Assembly (NCBI RefSeq): GCF_009932725.1
Contig: NZ_BLJU01000011.1
Coordinates: 1 to 64,000, forward strand
Source: Pseudomonas yangonensis
GTDB lineage: Bacteria; Pseudomonadota; Gammaproteobacteria; Pseudomonadales; Pseudomonadaceae
Length of the DNA stretch: 64,000 nucleotides
Direction: 5' to 3'
Of this stretch, positions 26,904 through 35,110 are shown piece by piece. How positions within the stretch are numbered: position 1 is the stretch's first letter; every line of letters starts with the position of its first letter. The notes beneath the pieces are model-generated. The model was not told the DNA's origin. It saw only the letters and a list, made by a program, of their open reading frames with translations, and made no database searches. The position numbers and the translations under genes are program-made.

Positions 26904-27395
26904 TCAACCTGCGTCCAGCTCTGCCAACGCCTGTGCCATCTCGCGCAACTGCTCCTCGCTGAACACCTGCACGCCCGCACGGCGCAATAGCGCAGCGGTC
27001 ACCCCTTCGCCAGCCACACGAACACTACTGAAACTGCCATCGTAATTCTCCAGATTGCCGCACGACGGGCTGCGCGCCTTGAGCAAGGCCAGCCGGATGT
27101 CATGCTCGCGCACCAGCGCCAGCGCTTGCTCGGCGCCGTCGACGAAGGCGGCGGTAACATCCTCACCCTCGATCGTCAGCACCGGCAACTTTCCGTCCAG
27201 CACTGCGCCGCCCTGGCCGCCACGGATCTCCGCCGGCGGACGCGGCGTGGGTAAGCCTCCCGCCACTTCCGGACACAGCGCCACTACCCGCCCGTCATCA
27301 AGCCATTGTTGAAGCAGGTCGAAGGGGCCGTGGGCACCACCGTCGTAACGCACCCGGTGCCCGAGCAGGCAGCGGCTGACCAAGATCTTCTGCAT
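26904..27395 (-). CDS. DUF523 family protein
   Basis: 163 aa. Begins QKILVSRCLLGHRVRYDGG and has CPEVAGGLPTPRPPAEIRGG and LLKARSPSCGNLENYDGSF: conserved Cys in SRCLLG, LCPEV and SPSCG are the DUF523 signature and could bind a metal or cluster. Function not established (some homologues are fused to DUF1722). Encoded 31 bp from the start of... the 2OG-oxygenase gene's stop lies upstream on the same strand, so they may be co-transcribed. Confidence 0.8.
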   Translation of the reverse strand: MQKILVSRCLLGHRVRYDGGAHGPFDLLQQWLDDGRVVALCPEVAGGLPTPRPPAEIRGGQGGAVLDGKLPVLTIEGEDVTAAFVDGAEQALALVREHDIRLALLKARSPSCGNLENYDGSFSSVRVAGEGVTAALLRRAGVQVFSEEQLREMAQALAELDAG

Positions 27396-27426
27396 CGTAT
27401 CCTCCTGTCCGGCCAGCGCCGGCGGC

Positions 27427-28050
27427 TCAGAGTACGTCCGTGCCGCGGCGCCGGAACCAGCCCGTCAGCGACAGCCGCTCGCGGGTGGCCGGCAGCACCT
27501 CGTGGGGCATTTCCCCGGAGAGGAACAGCGCCAGGGTACCCGCCTGCGGCAGCACGTCATGCTCACGCCCATCGCCAAGATACAGCCGCAACGCCCCACC
27601 CTGTTCGGCCTGCCAGCTCTCGTTCAGATAGAGCACCGCCGAGACCGTGCGCCTGTCATCATCGCGGAAGCGATCAAGGTGACGCAGGTAGAAAGCGCCC
27701 GGCTCATAACAGGCGAAATGGCATTCGAAATCCTCGAGCCCGAGAAACAACTCCTGATTGAGCGTCTGGCGCAAGTCGTCCATCAGCTGCATATAGCGGT
27801 CGCAGGCCTCGCTCTCGCCCGGCTCCAGCCACTGGATGCGATCCCCGCGAATGCCCTCCTGCACCTGCTGGGCATTGCCGCGGCCAACACTGGCCGCGCT
27901 CAGTTCGCCCCTGCGCTCACGCTTACGGCACTCGGCAGCCAGTTCGCGGGTCAGAACCTCAGGGGCGAACAACGCCCGTTGCGACCAGCCCTGGCTGGCG
28001 AGGTCGTCGATAAGGCTGGAGAAGATGTCTTGCTGGCGGGGTTCGGTCAT
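27427..28050 (-). CDS. 2-oxoglutarate/Fe(II)-dependent oxygenase
   Basis: 207 aa from the ATG at 28050 (MTEPRQQDIF); the frame further to 28161 is not supported. The double-stranded beta-helix shows the iron triad: His and Asp in YLRHLDRFRDD, His in GEMPHEVLPA, and the 2OG-binding Arg in RLSLTGWFRRR. It resembles the prolyl-4-hydroxylase-like family (PA0310 position). Substrate unknown; protein hydroxylation is a reasonable guess from the family. Confidence 0.85.
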   Translation of the reverse strand: MTEPRQQDIFSSLIDDLASQGWSQRALFAPEVLTRELAAECRKRERRGELSAASVGRGNAQQVQEGIRGDRIQWLEPGESEACDRYMQLMDDLRQTLNQELFLGLEDFECHFACYEPGAFYLRHLDRFRDDDRRTVSAVLYLNESWQAEQGGALRLYLGDGREHDVLPQAGTLALFLSGEMPHEVLPATRERLSLTGWFRRRGTDVL

Positions 28051-28171
28051 GCGGCGATTGTACAGCGCCGGATGGCCGCTAGACATAGCTCGACAAGCCC
28101 CCGTCAGGCACCGAAAATAACCGGCCGCAACAGCCTGCGGCCGGCTGGGAAAGTTTGCCAAGGAGTTCTCA

Positions 28172-28939
28172 ATGCGCGTTCTGTTTGCCCTGTTGCTGAT
28201 TGGCCTGACCTTGCCGGCCCTGGCCGACGATCATCTGCGCCTGTACCAGGCTGCAGGCTGGCCGCAACAGCGCGAACACTTCAATCAGGCACTCGACGCC
28301 GCCCAGCAGCGCTATCGCAGCACCCTGCCTCCGGCGGTATTCCAGGCACTGGTGGATAACAGCAACCGCCGCTTCGCCGCTGCCGCCATCGACCAGCGCG
28401 CGCAGAACAGCCTGCGTATGGAACTGGCCGACCCGCAGCCGGCGCTGGTCTTCTTCGAATCCGCGCTGGGTCGCAAGATCGTCGCCGCCGAAACCCTGGC
28501 TACCCGTAGCGACCAATTGGCCAAGTACGCCAATGGCCTGCCGCGCACCGACGCCGACGCCACCCGTCGCCTGCTGATTCGTCACCTGGCCCAGGCCATT
28601 CCCGCCAAGGAGGCTGGCGCCGAAGTCAGCCTGGCACTGGCCGGTGTGGCGGCCGACAGCCTCAGCCAGATGATTCCCGGTTTGCTCGGCGGCGGCCAGG
28701 CCCAGGGCCTGCTCAACGGCCAGCGTGAGCGCCTGATGGCGCAGATCGAGCAGGATCTCGACAACACCCTGCTGCACGTCTACCGCGAGTTGAGCGACCC
28801 GGAACTGGAGCAGTTCGTCGAATTCGCCCAATCGGATGCGGGCAAAGCCTATTACCAGGCCGCCCTGCAGTCGCTGCGCGCCGGCCTGGCGGTGGGCATG
28901 AGCACCAATGAGCTGGAACCGGCGCCCCAGGGCATCTGA
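28172..28939 (+). CDS. periplasmic DUF2059-like protein
   Basis: 255 aa. Signal peptide MRVLFALLLIGLTLPALA (1-18). The mature protein is all-helical, with LYRELSDPELEQFVEFAQSD-like text (YRELSDPELEQFVEFAQS, then GKAYYQAALQSL) that recalls DUF2059, where a short helix pair with Leu-x-x-Phe is repeated. No enzymatic motif. It is divergent from the 2OG-oxygenase gene and followed by a REP-like palindrome. Confidence 0.65.
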   Translation: MRVLFALLLIGLTLPALADDHLRLYQAAGWPQQREHFNQALDAAQQRYRSTLPPAVFQALVDNSNRRFAAAAIDQRAQNSLRMELADPQPALVFFESALGRKIVAAETLATRSDQLAKYANGLPRTDADATRRLLIRHLAQAIPAKEAGAEVSLALAGVAADSLSQMIPGLLGGGQAQGLLNGQRERLMAQIEQDLDNTLLHVYRELSDPELEQFVEFAQSDAGKAYYQAALQSLRAGLAVGMSTNELEPAPQGI

Positions 28940-28967
28940 AGCCAGCCTGAGTCGGCGCGCTCATGCA

Positions 28968-29036
28968 GGCGCGAATTCATTCGCGATTCTTGCGGTTTCA
29001 GCGCTAACGCCAATCGCGGATAAATCCGCTCCTACC
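28968..29036. repeat. degenerate REP-like inverted repeat
   Basis: GCAGGCGCGAATTCATTCGCGA on the left and TCGCGGATAAATCCGCTCCTAC on the right form two short hairpins in opposite orientation, between the convergent DUF2059-like and hydrolase genes. Confidence 0.5.
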
Positions 29037-29068
29037 TTTTCTGGCCCGCAGCCGTTGCCGCAGGGAAG

Positions 29069-30010
29069 CTAAGCCAGACGCTCGCGCAGAAAATCGAAGT
29101 AATTGCGACGCAACGCCTCGCTCTCATTGGCCAGGTGATGGCGCGCTTCGGGCAGGCGCAGAATCTCCGGTTGGCGGAACTTGTCCTGCAGCACCTCGAG
29201 GTTGTAGCGCCAGTCCACCGTCATGTCGGCCTCGCCCTGAACGATCAGCGGGCTGTGCTCGCTGCGCCCGGCCGCCTCGATTCTCGGCACCCACTGAGCC
29301 AGCGCACCGACCCAGGCCGTTGGCAGGCTGCGCGGCTGCAATGGGTCGAGGTTGTGCACGAAGTCGATGAAGGTGGCGTCGCTGGAGTTTTCGCTGAAGC
29401 GCCGCGGGATCTCGCGAACGAAAGGGCTGAGCAGGCGATAGCTGAGTTTCGACCAGGCCCAGGCGCGTGGCCGCACCAGCGGCGCGAGGAGGATGTTCTG
29501 CCCAAGTTCCGGCCTTTTGCCATCGGCAAGCAGATAATCCAGCAGGATCGCACCGCCCGTGCTCTGGCCGCACAGATGCCAGGGTTGTGGCAGCCCGAGT
29601 TCGCTGGCCTGCTCGAACAGGCCGCTGAGAACCTGCTGATATTCGGCGAAGTCACTGATACTGGCGCGCGCCCCGCTGGACAATCCATGCCCAGGCAGAT
29701 CACAGGCGAGTACGGCGAAGTTCATGCTCAGCGCCCAGTCGACCACGTGCCGATACAGCCCCATATGGTCGTAATAGCCATGCAGCAACAACAGAGTGCC
29801 TTGCGGCTCGGCTGGGGCCCATAGCTGCACAGCGATCTGGTAGCCGGCGGCATTGAAGCTGCCCAGACGGTTGTCCAAACCGGCAAAGCGCGCGGCCAGA
29901 TCGAAGCCATAGAAGCTGCGATAGGCCTGCAGCACTGGCAGATCCAGGCGTGCTGCGGCCAAGGGTCGCAGCAAGGGGCGTAGTTGATCGGGCTGAAACG
30001 GCTCTGACAT
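29069..30010 (-). CDS. alpha/beta hydrolase, monoacylglycerol-lipase-like
   Basis: 313 aa from the ATG at 30010, chosen because GGAAAG lies five bases upstream; ATGs at 30022 and 30097 are also in frame. Oxyanion segment LLLHGYYDHMGLYRHVV, nucleophile elbow CGQSTGGAILL, catalytic Asp region QGEADMTVDW and His in EARHHLANES. The HGxxxH and lid layout resembles serine aminopeptidase S33/lysophospholipase (PldB-like) enzymes. Substrate not determined. Probably cytoplasmic: no signal peptide. Confidence 0.82.
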   Translation of the reverse strand: MSEPFQPDQLRPLLRPLAAARLDLPVLQAYRSFYGFDLAARFAGLDNRLGSFNAAGYQIAVQLWAPAEPQGTLLLLHGYYDHMGLYRHVVDWALSMNFAVLACDLPGHGLSSGARASISDFAEYQQVLSGLFEQASELGLPQPWHLCGQSTGGAILLDYLLADGKRPELGQNILLAPLVRPRAWAWSKLSYRLLSPFVREIPRRFSENSSDATFIDFVHNLDPLQPRSLPTAWVGALAQWVPRIEAAGRSEHSPLIVQGEADMTVDWRYNLEVLQDKFRQPEILRLPEARHHLANESEALRRNYFDFLRERLA

Positions 30011-30132
30011 AAGGCTTTCCATCAATGCGGGTGATCGATGGGCGATCCCCGCGACAACTCCTCGAATGCTGCGATATTCAGCTGCCAGGCTCATCATGGC
30101 AAGCTACACGCCCTTTTTCGCCTGGCCCGATC

Positions 30133-30711
30133 ATGCCCCGCCCGTCCCGCAAGAACCTGCTCATTGCCCTGCTCGCCCTGGCCTTGCTGATCGGCCTGGC
30201 GCTCGCCTATCGCTGGTTCGAAATGCGCTACCTGCGCACCTTCGACGAGCGCGCAGCGGTGTTCTCCGGCGCCGAGCTGCAGTTGCCTGCCGAGCTGAGC
30301 GGACCTGGCGCGATCCGCCTGGTGCATTTCTGGGACCCGGCCTGCCCGTGCAACGTCGGCAACCAGCAGCACCTCGCCGAGCTGATCGAGCACTATGCAC
30401 CGCAAGGGGTGCAGTTCCATGTCGTACGCAAGCCCGGCAGCCGGGGCCGCCTGCCTGCCGAACTGGCCGCACTGCAGCCACTGGACGAACTGCCCGGCAG
30501 CGCGGACCTGCCGGCCAGCCCCGCCGTAGCAATCTGGGACAGGCATGGCCAACTGGCCTACTTCGGCCCCTACAGCGAGGGCCTGGTGTGCAACTCGAGC
30601 AACAGCTTCATCGAACCCATACTCGAAGCGCTGGCTGCCGGGCGCAAGGTGGACGCCAGCAATACCCTGGCCGTGGGCTGCTTCTGTCAATGGGCCAAGC
30701 CTGGCAGCTGA
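30133..30711 (+). CDS. membrane-anchored thioredoxin-like protein (DUF6436 type)
   Basis: 192 aa from the ATG at 30133. Basic N-terminus then a TM anchor (~9-27), periplasmic thioredoxin-like fold. The redox site is CPC in HFWDPACPCNVGNQQ instead of CxxC, and two more Cys pairs occur near the C-terminus (GLVCNSSNSF; VGCFCQW). The fold call is from the order strand-DPACPC-helix and SPAVAIWDRHGQLAYFGP. A CxC centre suggests a disulfide isomerase or metal-binding role; unproven. Divergent from the hydrolase gene and overlapping its alternative starts. Confidence 0.72.
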   Translation: MPRPSRKNLLIALLALALLIGLALAYRWFEMRYLRTFDERAAVFSGAELQLPAELSGPGAIRLVHFWDPACPCNVGNQQHLAELIEHYAPQGVQFHVVRKPGSRGRLPAELAALQPLDELPGSADLPASPAVAIWDRHGQLAYFGPYSEGLVCNSSNSFIEPILEALAAGRKVDASNTLAVGCFCQWAKPGS

Positions 30712-30717
30712 CTAGTC

Positions 30718-31725
30718 TCAGCCACGCCCGCGGGGCGTACTGCCCTGCCAGCGGCGAAAGGCGCGGTAGAACGGCGACAGTTCGGCAAAACCGCAGGCCC
30801 GCGCCACCTCGCGCACGCCCAGGCCCCGATCAAGCAGGCGTAGCGCACGCAAGCGGCGCACTTCATCGTGCAACGCACGAAAGCTGCTGCCCTGCTCGCT
30901 CAGTGCCCGCTGCAAGGCGCTGCGATTGCTGCCCAGAGCAAGCGCACAGGTCTCCAGGCTACAGGTCGCATTGCCCAGGTTGACCTCCAGCCAGTAGCGC
31001 ACCCGCACCAGCAACTGGTTTTCCACCAGCTCCGCCAACTGCCTTTCGGCCTCCTCGCTGAGCACCTCGAACAGCCGCGGGTTGGCGCTGCGCGAGGGCC
31101 GTGAGAGTAGTGCACGCGACAGGATCAGCACATCGTGCGGCTGCGCGAACCGCGGCTCGACGCCAAGCAGTCGGCGATGCTCCACAAGCCTGCGCGGCGC
31201 CCGGTGGCGAAACTCGACGCCCATCAGCGGCAGCTCGCCGCCAGCGGCCGCAGCCAGCATCTTGCTCAGCAGCACGGCCAGGCATTCCATCTGCTGACGC
31301 AACGAGCCGACTTCGCGGTAGTTCAGATCGATCACCAGGCGCGCTTCATCACCCTGCTCCTCCAGCCGTGCGGCAAAACCACCGGAGAGGATGTGCTGGA
31401 AGCGCACGAAGGCCAGCAGGCCCTGGCGCAGGTCCCGCGCTGCCAGCAACAGGTAGCCGACCACATCCATCGGCCGTGGCTGCATCATCTCGCCCAGATG
31501 CAGGCCGATGTCGGCATCGCCGCTGATACCTTGCAGCGCCTGCCAGAAACGCGGTGCGTTGTCGTGCTCCTCACGCGCCTCCAGCAACGGCGCCGCCAGC
31601 GGCACCCCGGCGTAGGCGCGACGGTAGGTATCGGTCGGATCGAACCCCAGCGCCGCCAGGGCCTCATAAAGCAGGCGACGCAGGGTCGAGGAGTGGGTCA
31701 GGGCTACGAACGCGTTTTCGGGCAT
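30718..31725 (-). CDS. AraC-family regulator, OruR/arabinose-binding N-domain type
   Basis: 335 aa. N-terminal ~190 residues resemble the Arabinose_bd domain (PF12625; FWQALQGISGDADIGLHLGE, MDVVGYLLLAARDL). The C-terminal ~95 residues are the double HTH: CSLETCALALGSNRSALQRAL and GLGVREVARACGFAELSPFYRAFRRWQGSTPR. Divergent from the acylase gene; the 119-bp gap carries a perfect inverted repeat (31743-31781) that may be its operator. Likely regulator of the acylase, as PAO1 has PA0306 next to hacB (PA0305). Confidence 0.85.
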   Translation of the reverse strand: MPENAFVALTHSSTLRRLLYEALAALGFDPTDTYRRAYAGVPLAAPLLEAREEHDNAPRFWQALQGISGDADIGLHLGEMMQPRPMDVVGYLLLAARDLRQGLLAFVRFQHILSGGFAARLEEQGDEARLVIDLNYREVGSLRQQMECLAVLLSKMLAAAAGGELPLMGVEFRHRAPRRLVEHRRLLGVEPRFAQPHDVLILSRALLSRPSRSANPRLFEVLSEEAERQLAELVENQLLVRVRYWLEVNLGNATCSLETCALALGSNRSALQRALSEQGSSFRALHDEVRRLRALRLLDRGLGVREVARACGFAELSPFYRAFRRWQGSTPRGRG

Positions 31726-31742
31726 GGTGGCTCCAGCCTCAT

Positions 31743-31781
31743 ATTGACCATAGACTTCCAGTATTGAGGCATATGGTCAAT
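31743..31781. promoter_or_regulatory. inverted-repeat operator between AraC gene and acylase
   Basis: Perfect 10-bp arms ATTGACCATA (31743-31752) and TATGGTCAAT (31772-31781), 29 bp centre to centre. Each arm contains TTGACC, a possible -35 box pointing inward on each strand. It lies 18 bp from the AraC start and 64 bp from the acylase start, so a bound regulator could control both. Confidence 0.55.
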
Positions 31782-31844
31782 GCCGACACTCAGGCGCCTG
31801 AGCACAATGCTGCACGCTCGCCCCACAACAATAAGGATCGCTGG

Positions 31845-34223
31845 ATGAAACGTTCCCTGACCGCCCTTGCGCTGGTGATTGCCGCAGCAGCAGGCGGCCT
31901 GACCTGGTACCTGCACGACAAACAACCGCAACGCGACGGCGAGCAGGTGCTCGGCGCGCTGCAGGCGCCGGTCGCTGTCGACTACGACGAACGCGGCGTG
32001 CCGCATATCCGCGCCGAAAATGAAGCGGACCTCTACCGCGCCCTCGGTTTCGTTCACGCCCAGGACCGACTGTTCCAGATGGAGCTGCTGCGGCGCCTGG
32101 CGCGCGGTGAGCTGGCCGAAGTGCTCGGCGAAAAGCTGGTGCCCACCGACCGTCTGTTCCGCACTCTGGAAATCGGCCGCCATGCCGATGCCTACGCTGC
32201 CCGCCTGGACGCAGGCAGCCCGTCCACCCAGGCCCTGCAGCACTACCTCGAAGGCATCAACCAGTACCAGGCCACTCGCCCGCGCCCTCTGGAGTTCGAC
32301 CTGCTGGGCATCGAGCCACGCCCCTTCACCATTGCCGACACCCTCAGCGTCGCCGGCTACATGGCCTACAGCTTCGCCGCGGCGCTGCGCACCGAACCGG
32401 TGATGACCCACATCCGCGACGAGCTGGGCGCGGACTACCTCGAGCTCTTCGACCTCGACTGGCATCCGCAGGGCGTAGTCGGTACCACCCTGGCCGCCAG
32501 CGACTGGCAGGACCTATCCGCCCTCGCCCAGCTCAGCAATGACGCCCTGGCAGGCACCGGCCTGCCGCAGTTCGAGGGCAGCAACGCCTGGGCCGTCTCC
32601 GGCAGCCGCACCGCCAGCGGCAAGCCGTTGCTGGCCGGCGACCCGCACATTCGCTTCTCGCTGCCGGCCGTCTGGTACGAAGCGCACCTGCAGGCACCTG
32701 GCTACGAGCTGTACGGCTACCACCATGCGCTGATCCCCAGCGCCATGCTCGGCCACAACCGCGACTTCGCCTGGAGCCTCACCATGTTCCAGAACGACGA
32801 CCTCGACCTGATCGCCGAGCGGGTCAACCCGGACAATGCCAATCAGATCTGGTACCAGGGCAACTGGGTCGACCTCCAGCAACGCACGGAAAGCATCCAG
32901 GTCAAGGGCGGCGAGCCGGTGCAGATCACCCTGCGTCGTTCCCCGCATGGCCCGATCATCAACGATGCTCTGGGCCAGCCCAGCGGCAGCACGCCGATCG
33001 CCATGTGGTGGGCCTTCCTCGAAACCGACAACCCGACGCTCGAGGCCTTCTACCAGCTCAACCGTGCCGACAACCTGGACAAGGCCCGCGCCGCCGCCGA
33101 GAAGATCGAAGCCCCCGGCCTCAACGTGGTCTGGGCCAACGCCGGCGGCGATATCGGTTGGTGGGCGGCAGCCAAGCTGCCGCTGCGCCCCGCGGGCGTC
33201 AACCCGACCTTCATTCTCGACGGCGCCAGCGGTGACGCGGACAAGCTCGGCTATCACCCCTTCAGCGCCAACCCGCAGGAAGAGAATCCGCAGCGCGGCT
33301 ACATCCTCTCGGCCAATTACCAGCCCGTGCCGGTCAGCGGTATCGAAATTCCCGGTTACTACAACCTGCCTGATCGTGGTCAGCGTCTGAACCAGCACCT
33401 GAGCGATGCCTCGGTGAAATGGGATACGCAGAACAGTCAGGCACTGCAGCTCGACCCCGGTACCGGCTACGGCCCGCGCCTGCTGGCACCGATCCTCGAC
33501 GAACTGCGCAGCGCAGCGGCGAACGATCAGGAGCGTGCGCTGGTGGAACAACTGGCCGAGTGGAATGGCGACCACGCACTCGATTCCGTGGCCGCCACCC
33601 TGTTCAACCAGCTGACCTACCAGCTCGCCCACGAAGCCATGGCCGACGAGCTGGGCGAAGCGTTCTTCGACAGCCTGCTGCAAACCCGCGCGCTCGACAC
33701 CGCGCTACCGCGCCTGACCGCCAATGCCGACTCGCCCTGGTGGAATCGTCAGGGCAGCGAGCAGCGTGAAAACCGCGCACAGATCGTCGCCGAGGCCTGG
33801 CGTGCCAGCCTGGAGCACCTGCGCAGCCTGTTCGGCGATGATGTCGGGGCCTGGACCTGGGACCGTGGCCATACCCTCACCCACAGCCATCCGCTTGGCC
33901 AACAGCAGCCACTGGCCTGGCTGCTCAACGTCGGCCCGCTGGCCGCGCCTGGTGGTCATGAAACGCCGAACAACCTGTCGCACAAGATCGGGCCGGCGCC
34001 CTGGCCCGTGGTCTACGGTCCCTCGACCCGGCGTCTGGTCGACCTCGGCGACGCAGACAAGGCCCTGGGCGGCATTCCGGTAGGCCAGAGCGGCGTACCG
34101 TTCGACGCTCATTACGGCGATCAGGCCGCCGCCCACGTGGCCGGCGAATATCAGCCGCAGCACCTCGGCGAGGCGGATGTGAAAGCGCACAGCCAGGGCA
34201 CGCTGCGCCTGCTGCCACGCTGA
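31845..34223 (+). CDS. penicillin/AHL acylase-family Ntn hydrolase
   Basis: 792 aa from the ATG at 31845 (AAGGA eight bases upstream); in-frame codons back to 31554 overlap the regulator. An N-terminal signal/anchor (~1-22) directs it to the periplasm. The precursor is cut before Ser246 in PQFEGSNAWAVSG, freeing the catalytic beta-chain N-terminus. Alpha-chain ends and HPHGP-type segment (RRSPHGPIIND) and NxxW features fit the family. It aligns in position with PAO1 HacB (PA0305), which cleaves long-chain homoserine lactones, but beta-lactam or other amides cannot be ruled out. Confidence 0.88.
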   Translation: MKRSLTALALVIAAAAGGLTWYLHDKQPQRDGEQVLGALQAPVAVDYDERGVPHIRAENEADLYRALGFVHAQDRLFQMELLRRLARGELAEVLGEKLVPTDRLFRTLEIGRHADAYAARLDAGSPSTQALQHYLEGINQYQATRPRPLEFDLLGIEPRPFTIADTLSVAGYMAYSFAAALRTEPVMTHIRDELGADYLELFDLDWHPQGVVGTTLAASDWQDLSALAQLSNDALAGTGLPQFEGSNAWAVSGSRTASGKPLLAGDPHIRFSLPAVWYEAHLQAPGYELYGYHHALIPSAMLGHNRDFAWSLTMFQNDDLDLIAERVNPDNANQIWYQGNWVDLQQRTESIQVKGGEPVQITLRRSPHGPIINDALGQPSGSTPIAMWWAFLETDNPTLEAFYQLNRADNLDKARAAAEKIEAPGLNVVWANAGGDIGWWAAAKLPLRPAGVNPTFILDGASGDADKLGYHPFSANPQEENPQRGYILSANYQPVPVSGIEIPGYYNLPDRGQRLNQHLSDASVKWDTQNSQALQLDPGTGYGPRLLAPILDELRSAAANDQERALVEQLAEWNGDHALDSVAATLFNQLTYQLAHEAMADELGEAFFDSLLQTRALDTALPRLTANADSPWWNRQGSEQRENRAQIVAEAWRASLEHLRSLFGDDVGAWTWDRGHTLTHSHPLGQQQPLAWLLNVGPLAAPGGHETPNNLSHKIGPAPWPVVYGPSTRRLVDLGDADKALGGIPVGQSGVPFDAHYGDQAAAHVAGEYQPQHLGEADVKAHSQGTLRLLPR

Positions 34224-34238
34224 TCGCCCTCAGGCGTC

Positions 34239-34300
34239 TGCACACAGCGTGGTGCGCCAGCGGTGCATCGCGCTGCACACTGGTGCACCGTGGCGCTGCA
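34239..34300 (+). promoter_or_regulatory. NtrC-like enhancer half-sites
   Basis: A cluster of TGCAC/GTGCA words lies 75-135 bp upstream of the sigma-54 promoter. The best 17-bp dyad is TGCACCG-TGG-CGCTGCA (34284-34300), close to the NtrC consensus TGCACCA-N3-TGGTGCA; TGCACACTGGTGCA (34274-34287) and TGCACACAGCGTGGTGC (34239-34255) are further partial matches. This is where NtrC should bind. Individual sites are imperfect. Confidence 0.5.
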
Positions 34301-34371
34301 AATGCCGCCGCAGCCCTCGCCCGAGGGCCTGGAAGCCAGCGAAATCGGGCCTTGCCGCTTCGGTAATAAAA

Positions 34372-34390
34372 TTGGCACACCCCCTGCATA
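34372..34390 (+). promoter_or_regulatory. sigma-54 promoter
   Basis: TTGGCACACCCCCTGCATA: the GG (34374-34375) and GC (34386-34387) are exactly ten bases apart, and TGGCAC-N5-TGCA matches the -24/-12 consensus. Transcription should start near 34399, just before the tandem repeats. Confidence 0.85.
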
Positions 34391-34398
34391 AGCTAAGG

Positions 34399-34670
34399 CA
34401 ATCCCAGTTTCGGGGACCTTGGTACAGGCAGGCCGGGGAATCCCCTCTTTATTCGCCGTGACGTATGCGTCACATGCAGTGCGCCGCAGCCCGCTCGACG
34501 AGCACGGCGCCACCCGTTTCGGGGGCCTTGGTACAGGCAGGCCGGGGAATCCCCCTCTTTATTCGCCGTGACGTGTGCGTCACATGCAGTGCGCCGCAAC
34601 CCGCTCGACGAGCGGCGCCATCCGTTTCGGGGACCTTGGTACAGGCAGGCCGGGGAATCCCCTTCTTTAT
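34399..34670 (+). ncRNA. nrsZ: NrsZ-like nitrogen-regulated sRNA with tandem hairpin repeats
   Basis: About 270 nt transcribed from the sigma-54 promoter. It has three copies of a ~45-nt module GTTTCGGGG..., GGTACAGGCAGGCC, GGGGAATCCCC, (C)TCTTTAT, starting at 34407, 34516 and 34624. The first two are followed by ~63-nt linkers with hairpins GTGACG-TRTG-CGTCAC and GCTCG-A-CGAGC. Each module ends in a terminator-like stem plus U-rich tail, so processing or early termination could release single units. P. aeruginosa NrsZ is a sigma-54/NtrC-dependent sRNA of three similar stem-loops located beside PA5126; the gene to the right here is the PA5126 equivalent. Identification rests on context and architecture, not on alignment. 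Confidence 0.7.
34407..34670 (+). repeat. tandem repeat, 2.4 copies of a 108-109 bp unit
   Basis: Units begin at 34407 (109 bp), 34516 (108 bp) and 34624 (truncated after ~47 bp). Units differ by few substitutions, e.g. TATG to TGTG in a hairpin loop, and a 3-base change CACGGCGCC/CGGCGCC. Variation in loops with unchanged stems suggests RNA-level selection. Confidence 0.9.
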
Positions 34671-35110
34671 CTGGGACGTAGCGCCAGGCGCGCACGCCAA
34701 CGTCCGTCCTCTTGCGAGCCGCGCCACTCCCCCTGCAACGGGCGGGGTGACACCAACACCAGCAGCAGATCCCGCCCGTCGCGCTCCAGGCGCCAGTTCA
34801 CCAGGCCCAGCGGCAGCTTGAGCTGGCCATCACGCACCCGCCCGTAGGCATCCTCATAGCGATACACCAATGCACCGTCGACATGCTCGACCTGCGCCTC
34901 AGGCTCACGATTGAACCAGAGCTGCAGCCCCAGCTCCCAGGCCTCGGCATCCTCGATGCGCAAACGGGGCGGGTCGAATACACGACCGATCATCATGCCG
35001 ACGAGAAAGGCGATCAGCATCACCGACGCCATAAAACGCCAGCGCAAACGCGGCCGCGGATCTTCTGGCGGCGTAGAATGGCGATCGTCCCAGTGCTCGG
35101 AGTGCTGCAT
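34667..35110 (-). CDS. membrane-anchored protein of unknown function (PA5126-like position)
   Basis: 147 aa from the ATG at 35110; an in-frame ATG at 35122 would add four residues. A charged N-terminal tail (~1-25) is followed by one TM segment (FMASVMLIAFLVGMMIG, ~27-43) and a ~100-residue soluble domain containing LGLQLWFNREPEAQVEH and YGRVRDGQLKLPLGLVNWRLE. No known motif. The ATG shares the bases CATG with the divergent trmL start, so the 5' ends overlap by two bases. The 3' end overlaps the last bases of the sRNA repeats. Confidence 0.7.
   Translation of the reverse strand: MQHSEHWDDRHSTPPEDPRPRLRWRFMASVMLIAFLVGMMIGRVFDPPRLRIEDAEAWELGLQLWFNREPEAQVEHVDGALVYRYEDAYGRVRDGQLKLPLGLVNWRLERDGRDLLLVLVSPRPLQGEWRGSQEDGRWRARLALRPR

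Noticed and set aside
34407-34670. CRISPR array
   Set aside because: Units are 108-109 bp and repeat throughout, with no unique spacers and no cas genes.
34393-34727. Minus-strand small proteins with repeated CTKVPET text
   Set aside because: They are the tandem repeat read in antisense, with no RBS or family; the RNA on the plus strand explains the repeat.
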